Source of the DNA: Bacteroidota bacterium
GTDB taxonomy: Bacteria > Bacteroidota > Bacteroidia > NORP154
Reading direction: 5' to 3'
DNA: 12,507 nucleotides
Assembly (NCBI GenBank): GCA_002401055.1
Contig: NVRZ01000067.1
Location: 1 to 12,507, forward strand
The translations under genes and the position numbers were made by a program. This document shows, in pieces, positions 1 to 4,857 of the stretch (the first letter of the stretch is position 1; each line of letters opens with the position of its first letter). The notes under the pieces are model-generated. The model saw only the letters and a list, made by a program, of their open reading frames with translations, made no database searches and had not been told where the DNA came from.

Positions 1-2
1 AC

Positions 3-323
3 TATACAATTATAAACGATAGCACTTTGTTATTCAAACAGGGTGAGGTTTTGATAAAAGATATTGAAGTCATATATGTCCACAAAATACGGAGGATATT
101 TATTACTGGCTCCGTTGTTGCAGTAGTTGGGGCAGCTCTGCTCGTTGCATCTATTGACGATTATGGCAATGCTAGGGGATATGAAAGATTGGGGGGAGGG
201 GGAATAGTTATGATCGTTGTTTCAGGGATAGTTACCGGACTTGGTCTTGTAGGAATCGGAATAGGATTACTACGCGAAACTTCATACCAAAAGGAACATT
301 GGACTTATACCATTGTTGAATAA
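3..323 (+). CDS. Partial small membrane protein, C-terminal part (5' end outside window)
   Basis: The reading frame is open from the first complete codon of the window to the TAA at 321-323, so the gene very probably begins upstream. A TTG at 27 is the first start-like codon, but nothing favours it over an upstream start. The visible part begins with a short hydrophilic stretch (LLFKQGEVLIKDIEVIYVHK), resembling the 'value stated in the protein, then a DI..I.V step' pattern of small Bacteroidota proteins of unknown function. Two hydrophobic segments follow (about FITGSVVAVVGAALLVASI, and IVMIVVSGIVTGLGLVGI), separated by a Gly-rich loop, then a charged tail. I infer an inner-membrane protein with two helices. 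A run of 12 purines, almost all G (191-202), encodes the Gly loop. I do not recognise a named family and assign no function. Confidence 0.6.
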   Translation, partial: YTIINDSTLLFKQGEVLIKDIEVIYVHKIRRIFITGSVVAVVGAALLVASIDDYGNARGYERLGGGGIVMIVVSGIVTGLGLVGIGIGLLRETSYQKEHWTYTIVE

Positions 324-353
324 AGCCCATCTAACAACCCCCATTATCCACCC

Positions 354-596
354 CTACCTTGCGTATTTCAACCTCCTACCATCCGCTTGGCTCAATGCTA
401 GGTCAAACCTTTCCTCCCCTATGATCTTACGCGTATTGTACCTGAACGTAAACTTATCACAGTATCGTTGGAGGTGCTTAGGACTACAATGATAGTACGT
501 TCCATGTAACCCACTTTTCGAGTGGCTGAAAAAGCCCTCAATGCTGTAGGTATATGTCTCCCTTAAAAGACAGGAAAAATTCAGTGATCTACACAT
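354..596 (-). pseudogene. IS1595-family (ISXO2-like) transposase, C-terminal remnant
   Basis: The translated minus strand carries the characteristic end of the DDE transposase domain of IS1595/ISXO2-like elements: YSIEGFFSHSKSGLHGTYYH, then SPKHLQRYCDKFTFRYNTR, ending ADGRRLKYAR and a TAG at 354-356. In the family this is the region holding the last catalytic acidic residue (the E of the 'IEGFFS' stretch) and the tail after it. An intact transposase has roughly 200-300 residues; here only about 62 are recognisable, starting near 'RETYTYS' (around position 560). An in-frame stop lies just upstream of the open frame (609-611), and no zinc ribbon or earlier catalytic residues were found in the sequence up to cspA. 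The remnant is therefore non-functional. The G-rich sequence after its stop (read on the minus strand) may be part of the old element end, but I could not identify an inverted-repeat partner. Confidence 0.85.
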
Positions 597-663
597 GTAA
601 AGAGTGTACTAAACTCAAGCGACAAGACAGAAACTAATAATGTATTACTCACCAATACTTTCC

Positions 664-671
664 TACATTTG
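664..671 (+). promoter_or_regulatory. Candidate Bacteroidota -7 promoter element for cspA
   Basis: TACATTTG matches the TAnnTTTG -7 consensus of Bacteroidota primary sigma-factor promoters. It lies 28 nt before the cspA start codon. No convincing TTG-type -33 element is seen at the expected spacing. If real, the leader would be only about 20-25 nt, too short for the long thermosensing leader known from E. coli cspA. Confidence 0.4.
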
Positions 672-699
672 CAACCCTTAACTCTAAACACTTTAAATT

Positions 700-894
700 A
701 TGGCATCTGGAACAGTAAAATGGTTTAACAACCAAAAAGGCTTTGGATTTATTCAACAGGATAATGACGAAAAAGACGTATTTGTACATCAGAATGTATT
801 AACAGAAGAAATCCGCGAAGGCGACAAAGTAACATTTGATGTTGAAGACGGAGAGAAAGGATTGAATGCGGTTAATGTCAAAGTTGCAAGCTGA
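700..894 (+). CDS. cspA: Cold-shock domain protein (CspA family)
   Basis: A complete 64-residue cold-shock protein, the usual family length. It is a single OB-fold nucleic-acid-binding domain that binds single-stranded RNA or DNA and melts secondary structure in mRNA, acting in the cytoplasm. The sequence shows the expected features in order: MASGTVKWFN at the N-terminus with the aromatic surface (W8, F9), RNP1 KGFGFI at residues 13-18, RNP2 DVFVH at 26-30, and a short acidic C-terminal part ending VNVKVAS. The ATG at 700 gives the canonical N-terminus, and no upstream in-frame start is needed. The gene stands alone, between two remnants of IS1595-type transposases, and is followed by a long inverted repeat (922-989). 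Whether it is cold-inducible or constitutive cannot be told from the sequence; many bacteria carry several paralogues of both kinds. Confidence 0.97.
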   Translation: MASGTVKWFNNQKGFGFIQQDNDEKDVFVHQNVLTEEIREGDKVTFDVEDGEKGLNAVNVKVAS

Positions 895-921
895 GGGCTA
901 CCGTAACTTTCTTACAAAAAG

Positions 922-989
922 AATTGAAATAAAGCATTTCAGCGTGTATCTCTCTTATCTAAGTATGTAAGGGAGTTTCTATTTCAATT
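922..989. terminator. Long inverted repeat; candidate terminator or structured RNA
   Basis: A perfect 10-bp inverted repeat (AATTGAAATA at 922-931 and TATTTCAATT at 980-989) encloses a second stem, CTCTCTTAT (950-958) with GTAAGGGAG (967-975). The second stem pairs over 9 positions with two G-U pairs and has an 8-nt loop. On the minus strand the outer stem is followed directly by CTTTTTG, a short T-tract. This suits a terminator for transcripts of the FIST/phosphatase operon arriving from the right; the same structure could also end cspA transcription. The stem is long and has an asymmetric internal loop, so a small structured RNA or a leftover of a mobile element are alternatives. Confidence 0.45.
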
Positions 990-1009
990 ATAAGTCATCT
1001 GATATCAGC

Positions 1010-1054
1010 TTACCTCGCATATTTCAATCTTCGTCCATCTGCTAGGCTAACTGC
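1010..1054 (-). pseudogene. Second IS1595-type transposase tail remnant (about 15 codons)
   Basis: Reading the minus strand from about 1054 down to the TAA at 1010-1012 gives AVSLADGRRLKYAR-stop, nearly identical to the end of the larger remnant at 354-596 (ALSQADGRRLKYAR-stop). The DNA agrees at about three quarters of positions over 44 nt, and many of the differences are at synonymous third positions. Homology is therefore carried at protein level, and the two tails come from different, already diverged elements rather than from a recent local duplication. The fragment begins right where the neighbouring His-rich gene ends (its TGA is at 1057-1059). It has no start and cannot be a gene. Confidence 0.7.
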
Positions 1055-1056
1055 CA

Positions 1057-1590
1057 TCAAAAGTTAATTCCCACATGAATTCCACCCATGTAGTGAATAC
1101 CCTCATCTTCAATTCCCAATTCGATCACCGGGCCCAGGTGGAATTCTCCGAGCTCAATCTCGTGAGCCATCCCTAAATACTGCGCAAATTGGTAAACGAA
1201 ATTCTGACCTTTCTTTAGTATTAAAAGTCCCGGAGCACTGGAAATTACAAGCCCTTTATAAACTCTAAAGTGAATTACGAATGATATGGTATAGTGCTTG
1301 TGCTCATCAATTATAGTTTCCAGCCCAATGCCAAGGCCCTACCTGTTACTCTCACCAACCCCCCGGATATAATGAAGATGGAGACCCAGTGCAGTTTCAT
1401 CCTCCTCTACCAGGGGTACTGCACCAACAGCAATGCTCAGTTCATTTTTATGATGCTCGTGGTTATGCCTCTTATCCTCCGCACCGTGGATCTCTCCTTC
1501 TTCATGATCATGATTTTGGGCATAACTTGTAAAAGAAATACAAGATGATAACGCAAGAAGTAATATTACTAAGTAAGCTCTAAAATTCAT
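1057..1590 (-). pseudogene. His-rich exported protein gene interrupted by one in-frame TAG
   Basis: From the ATG at 1588-1590 the minus strand encodes an N-terminal signal sequence (MNFRAYLVILLLALSSC..., residues 1-24; either signal peptidase I cleavage near SYA-Q or a lipoprotein site at LSSC). A His/Glu-rich stretch (25-48, NHDHEEGEIHG...HNHEHHKNE) follows, then ALGLHLHYIRGVGESNR. A TAG at 1339-1341 stops the frame at codon 84. The same frame then continues without another stop for 93 codons to a TGA at 1057-1059, with protein-like sequence: IDEHKHYTISF, FHLGPVIELG and a terminal MGGIHVGINF. That alternating pattern fits an outer-membrane beta-strand protein, and the C-terminal F fits outer-membrane proteins. 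The full length (about 177 codons) agrees with a Bacteroidota family of unknown function that I recognise by 'HHKNE' and 'GLHLHYIR'. It starts 11 nt after the phosphatase stop, so it is the third gene of that operon. A recent nonsense mutation, a sequencing error or readthrough are the options; the first is most likely. Confidence 0.75.
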
Positions 1591-1601
1591 TCTTCAATTA
1601 A

Positions 1602-2606
1602 TTAAACTCTAATGCCGATAATGAGTATATCATCCATCTGCTCAGAAATCCCACCAGGCTGCCCGGGATCGGCTTTCCAACCTTCAACAGTCTTGTCAAG
1701 GAAATCTCGCTGCTCGTCCATTGGTAGCTTCACAATATCTGCCAAAGCCTGTCTGTAACGCTTACCCATAAACTTCTTGCCCTTGGGCCCACCAAATTGA
1801 TCGACAAAGCCATCCGTAAAAATGTAGAGCATGTCGTCCTTTTGAAGCTTAATCGTGTGGGTGGTAAATGTCTTGCCTCCATCATCCTCATATATACCAA
1901 TGGGCATCCTATCGGCTTTGGTCTCCAACAATTCGCCTCCCCTTATCAGGTAAAGCGAATTATAAGCACCCGCAAATTCTACCGTTTTGTTTCCCTCGTC
2001 ATATGCGCAGAGCGCCATGTCCATACCGTCCTTTTGCTGCCCCCTACCCCCTGTTTGACTCAAGGCATGTATAATTCCGTCTTTTACACCTTGCAGAATT
2101 TGCCCGGGGTCCGTTATCTCTCTTTCCATAACCATCTCGTTCAGCAATGAATTTCCGATCATCGACATAAAGGCTCCCGGAACTCCATGTCCGGTACAAT
2201 CTGCCGCGACAGCTATGCGCTTTCCGTTTTTTTCCGCAAACCAGTAGAAGTCACCGCTAACTATATCTTTGGGCTTGAACAACACGAAACACTCCTCAAA
2301 AAGAGAATCTATGTACACCCTGGAAGGCATGATCGCCTCCTGGATCTTTTGCGCATAGTTTATGCTGTCGGTAATATCCTTGTTCTTTTGCTCAATTTCA
2401 AGCAAAGACTTTTTAACTTTTGCGTTTGCCACGTTGAGTTCCTCTGAGCTTACATCCAATGACCTTTCGATCATCGCTCTATCCGACTGATTGTGGTCAA
2501 AAGCGTCGCTAATCGCCTGTAGCAAGGGTCCGTATTCGTCTGGAATTTCTTCTACACCTTTCAAGTTGCGCCTGATCTGACGCTCGAGCAGATTGTTGTA
2601 GGTCAT
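1602..2606 (-). CDS. SpoIIE/PP2C-type serine phosphatase with coiled-coil N-terminus
   Basis: A 334-residue cytoplasmic protein with no signal peptide or membrane segment. Residues 1-90 are helical and charged (LLERQIRRNL, ERSLDVSSEELNVANAKVKK, then a coiled coil up to about residue 90), like the linkers that precede output domains in FIST-associated regulators. Residues about 95-334 form a SpoIIE-type PP2C phosphatase domain. The metal-binding acidic motifs are present: SGDFYW (D119), DCTGHGVPGAF (136-146, D136), FTDGF (D265) and EQMDDI (D325/D326). Such enzymes remove phosphate from serine or threonine, classically on STAS-type anti-anti-sigma factors, using Mn or Mg. Its ATG overlaps the TAA of the FIST gene by 1 nt (TAATG), which suggests coupled translation, and the His-rich gene follows 11 nt after its stop. 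The substrate is unknown; no STAS or anti-sigma gene is in the window. The domain call is firm; pathway membership is inference. Confidence 0.93.
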   Translation of the reverse strand: MTYNNLLERQIRRNLKGVEEIPDEYGPLLQAISDAFDHNQSDRAMIERSLDVSSEELNVANAKVKKSLLEIEQKNKDITDSINYAQKIQEAIMPSRVYIDSLFEECFVLFKPKDIVSGDFYWFAEKNGKRIAVAADCTGHGVPGAFMSMIGNSLLNEMVMEREITDPGQILQGVKDGIIHALSQTGGRGQQKDGMDMALCAYDEGNKTVEFAGAYNSLYLIRGGELLETKADRMPIGIYEDDGGKTFTTHTIKLQKDDMLYIFTDGFVDQFGGPKGKKFMGKRYRQALADIVKLPMDEQRDFLDKTVEGWKADPGQPGGISEQMDDILIIGIRV

Positions 2607-3742
2607 TAATTCTCAGAGAATGTAGTAATTGTCATCGTTTGGTTGTGAAGCTCACAATTTACCGAAGGGGTAAGTGGAGAAATCTCACCATAAGAATAAA
2701 ATCCTGAGATTGGCGTATCATCACCCAAAACACTTCTCACTTCCTCTACCTCTTCCTCAATTCGCTGATCGAGAATCAATTTTCTTCCTACGCAGCTAAC
2801 CAATATGGCAAGGTCTGCATCGTTTCCTAGTGCCTCCAGGGTTATTTCCGCCGCATCATACGAAGCGTCAATTAGTTTATCAAAATTCGCCTTCATTAAC
2901 TGAGCAGATGATCCTTCAGGAATATCTCCTGCGAAGGTCATACTACCCGCTTCCTCATCAACTGCTAATAAGGTTCTAACCACCGCAGCTTGTTCGGGGG
3001 TTTCTTTAATTGCAAGTGGAAAGAGCAATCCCGACCCTGGCAATTCAGCCGCCTTGTCACCCAGATACTTTTTATAAAGCTCCAGTGCAGATTCTCCATC
3101 TAGTTCATATAACACGTTTGCTGTTGCTTTCGTAACCACACGCTCAGGTCCAAATGAATCCCAACCGCCCTTAGAACCATGACCAACTTTCAGATCACTA
3201 CCAAAAAGCCCGATCGCAACAACATTACCATCTGATGCAGCAGCATCAAGGCCCACCAACGTCTTCTCGAAATTTGCCGCATCACCGGCCAATCCACCAG
3301 TTACAGCAATGGATTCTGGTAATACGTCATTAAATCCTTTAACCAACTCGCTTCCATTCACCTTCAAACCATCAGACAGCACAAAAATGTGAGCCAAATC
3401 ATCTGCATTCAATTCCTGTGCAAGTTGCTGACCAGCCTTAAAGCTATCTTCAAGATCCGCTATATTTAAACTCGCCGTTTTGAGGGTAGTTTTTTCAAAT
3501 TCTATTGCCGTAAGTGATATAGTATCATCAGTAACTTCTATATCCAGTATTTCACCAGAAGTTGTACCAGATAGAATATGGGCGTTTGGATAAAAGCCTT
3601 TCATTTCATCAAATCTTGCAGCATCACTTAGCACGCCACGGCTACCAAAAGCTAGTACCAAGTTTGCGCTATCCCCAATCTCTTTATCTCTCGTTATTTC
3701 CCAACCGCCATCAGCAGTCCACCTACGTTGTTCAACTTTCAT
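2606..3742 (-). CDS. FIST domain sensory protein (FIST_N plus FIST_C)
   Basis: A soluble 378-residue protein matching the two-part FIST architecture. The FIST_N part lies at about residues 25-210, with NLVLAFGSRGVLSD, an HILSGTTSGEI stretch, FVLSDGLKVNG, and the Gly-rich VTGGLAGDA (148-155). The FIST_C part lies at about 215-375, with LYKKYLG, VSCVGRK (315-321), GFYSYGEISP (347-356) and the closing LHNQTMTITTF. FIST proteins are thought to sense small ligands, and genomic context has suggested amino-acid-like compounds; the ligand of this one cannot be read from sequence. Unlike many relatives it has no fused kinase or cyclase; the partner encoded immediately after it, with 1-nt overlap, is a PP2C-type phosphatase. 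It starts the operon: a TAnnTTTG element lies about 43 nt upstream. The start MKVEQRRW fits the common N-terminus of the family. Family call strong, ligand unknown. Confidence 0.93.
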   Translation of the reverse strand: MKVEQRRWTADGGWEITRDKEIGDSANLVLAFGSRGVLSDAARFDEMKGFYPNAHILSGTTSGEILDIEVTDDTISLTAIEFEKTTLKTASLNIADLEDSFKAGQQLAQELNADDLAHIFVLSDGLKVNGSELVKGFNDVLPESIAVTGGLAGDAANFEKTLVGLDAAASDGNVVAIGLFGSDLKVGHGSKGGWDSFGPERVVTKATANVLYELDGESALELYKKYLGDKAAELPGSGLLFPLAIKETPEQAAVVRTLLAVDEEAGSMTFAGDIPEGSSAQLMKANFDKLIDASYDAAEITLEALGNDADLAILVSCVGRKLILDQRIEEEVEEVRSVLGDDTPISGFYSYGEISPLTPSVNCELHNQTMTITTFSEN

Positions 3743-3784
3743 AATGTGTCTTTTAGTTTATAATACTAGAAGTGATTACCTTCT

Positions 3785-3792
3785 CAAAAATA
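3785..3792 (-). promoter_or_regulatory. Candidate -7 element of the FIST operon, inside a small dyad
   Basis: On the minus strand this reads TATTTTTG, an exact match to TAnnTTTG, placing the start of transcription about 35 nt before the FIST start codon. No -33 TTG is evident at the usual spacing. The element partly overlaps a 6-bp inverted repeat (TTCTCA at 3781-3786, TGAGAA at 3803-3808), which would be well placed for a repressor; that is speculation. Confidence 0.35.
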
Positions 3793-3933
3793 GAATAATT
3801 TATGAGAAATATCTGTTTTAATTTGTGATCGCTTCTTCGTATGACAAAATAACATTGGCATATTTCTTGCATCAGAGTTTTTTATAATTTTATTGTGAGC
3901 TTAGAGGATCAAATTCCTTTTACCATGGTTTTC

Positions 3934-4025
3934 TACGAAATACGAAAGTATACGAACAGTACGAATTGGAATTAACATTTACTAAATGACACCTTTCGTA
4001 AATTCGCATACTTTCGTAATTCGTA
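3934..4025. repeat. 92-bp imperfect palindrome of TACGAA/TTCGTA units
   Basis: The left arm (3934-3956) and right arm (4003-4025) are inverted copies of 23 nt with 21 matching positions. After a 3/2-nt bulge, a further perfect 6-bp pair follows (TACGAA 3960-3965 with TTCGTA 3995-4000), leaving a loop of 29 nt. The left arm is itself a run of four TACGAA units at 3934, 3941, 3951 and 3960, spaced 7-10 nt apart; the right arm has three TTCGTA units and one TTCGCA. It lies between two divergent genes, so it is not an ordinary terminator at a gene end. Options are a multi-site operator, an extended hairpin in the Bax1 leader if transcription starts upstream of it, or a dispersed palindromic repeat. 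Confidence 0.8.
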
Positions 4026-4101
4026 TACGGCCAAGCTAATTGATTGCCAGAATTTTAATTGAGTCCTATTTAACATAAAACTTACCTAAATTTTTAAGAC
4101 G

Positions 4102-4857
4102 ATGATGCGAACAGCTAATCCAGCTTTAAACAGCAAAACCTTTGATCAGGTAATTGCCAGTGACGAAAAAATGACCATCCATGGTACTGTTAACAAGACT
4201 GCGCTTTCATTATTTCTACTGGTGGGTACAGCTATGTATACCTGGAGGTTGTATTTTGATTCGATGGGCGTTGATGGTATTGGAGACATGAGTGTAGTAT
4301 TTCCCTGGATGATCGGAGGAGGAATTGGTGGATTCATTGTTGCCATTGTTACGGTCTTCAAAAAAACATGGGCTCCAATTACAACTCCCATTTATGCATT
4401 GCTAGAAGGCTTATTACTTGGCGGTCTGTCGGCCTTGGTTGAAAGTATGTACCCGGGCATTGTGTTGCAGGCAGTGGCACTAACTTTCGGAACGCTCTTC
4501 AGTCTTTTGTTTCTGTACAAGTCAGGAATAATTAAGGCAACGGAAAATTTTAAAATGGGAGTAGCTGCGGCTACAGGGGGCATTGCTTTGATATACATGG
4601 CGTCCTTCATCCTTGGTTTATTTGGCACTGGTATTCCGTACATCCACGAAAATGGATTGATGGGAATAGGTTTTAGCGCATTTGTAGTAGTAATAGCGGC
4701 ATTGAACCTGGTGCTTGATTTTGACTTTATAGAAATGGGGGCGGAAAGAGGTGCACCAAAATACATGGAATGGTATGGCGCTTTTGGATTGCTAGTAACG
4801 CTGGTATGGCTCTACATAGAAATTCTTAGATTGCTATCTAAATTAAGGAGCAGATGA
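4102..4857 (+). CDS. Bax inhibitor-1/YccA-like membrane protein (Bax1-I type)
   Basis: A 251-residue polytopic inner-membrane protein with about seven hydrophobic segments (roughly residues 33-50, 67-86, 96-112, 119-138, 153-173, 185-205 and 223-245). Diagnostic stretches are the N-terminal RTANPALNSKTF, the central YALLEGLLLGGLSALVES followed by YPGIVLQAVALTFGT, and the C-terminal LDFDFIEMGAERGAPKYMEW with LVWLYIEILRLLS. The acidic pair in LDFDF (D206, D208) corresponds to the pH-sensing aspartates described for bacterial BI-1 relatives such as YetJ. The family conducts calcium or other ions or modulates membrane protein quality control; the role here is unproven. Two ATGs in tandem (4102, 4105) serve equally well. 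The TGA overlaps the next ATG (ATGA), so it is translationally coupled to the DUF4139 protein. Length is typical. Confidence 0.94.
   Translation: MMRTANPALNSKTFDQVIASDEKMTIHGTVNKTALSLFLLVGTAMYTWRLYFDSMGVDGIGDMSVVFPWMIGGGIGGFIVAIVTVFKKTWAPITTPIYALLEGLLLGGLSALVESMYPGIVLQAVALTFGTLFSLLFLYKSGIIKATENFKMGVAAATGGIALIYMASFILGLFGTGIPYIHENGLMGIGFSAFVVVIAALNLVLDFDFIEMGAERGAPKYMEWYGAFGLLVTLVWLYIEILRLLSKLRSR

Larger units (their letters stand above)
3743..4101. other. Divergent intergenic region with promoter signals and a palindrome
   Basis: This 359-nt gap separates the leftward FIST operon from the rightward Bax1-like operon. It holds a candidate -7 element for FIST (3785-3792), a 92-nt palindromic array (3934-4025), and a weak candidate promoter for the rightward genes (TTG at 4044-4046, 20 nt before TATTTAAC at 4067-4074; only a partial consensus match). 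Neither strand shows a convincing reading frame, and no tRNA-like fold was noticed. Confidence 0.6.

Noticed and set aside
597..699. More of the transposase upstream of the remnant, including a zinc ribbon
   Set aside because: All minus-strand frames were read by eye; they contain stops and no convincing CxxC pair or catalytic stretch.
1339..1341. Programmed recoding by pyrrolysine at the TAG
   Set aside because: That system is known from methanogens and a few other bacteria, not expected here, and no pyl gene or structure is visible.
1294..1548. An 84-codon open frame on the plus strand opposite the His-rich gene
   Set aside because: It is antisense to protein-like sequence on the minus strand, has no family resemblance and is explained as a shadow.
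1339..1590. A genuine short 83-residue protein ending at the TAG
   Set aside because: The same frame continues for 93 more codons in family-like sequence to a proper end, so the short product is a truncated form, not a separate small gene.
1797..2447. Several plus-strand open frames opposite the phosphatase gene
   Set aside because: All lie antisense to clear PP2C motifs, with composition unlike proteins.
3934..4025. CRISPR-like array suggested by repeated TACGAA units
   Set aside because: Units are only 6 nt, spacers are 1-5 nt and the two arms are inverted to each other; no cas gene is present. It is a palindrome, not an array.
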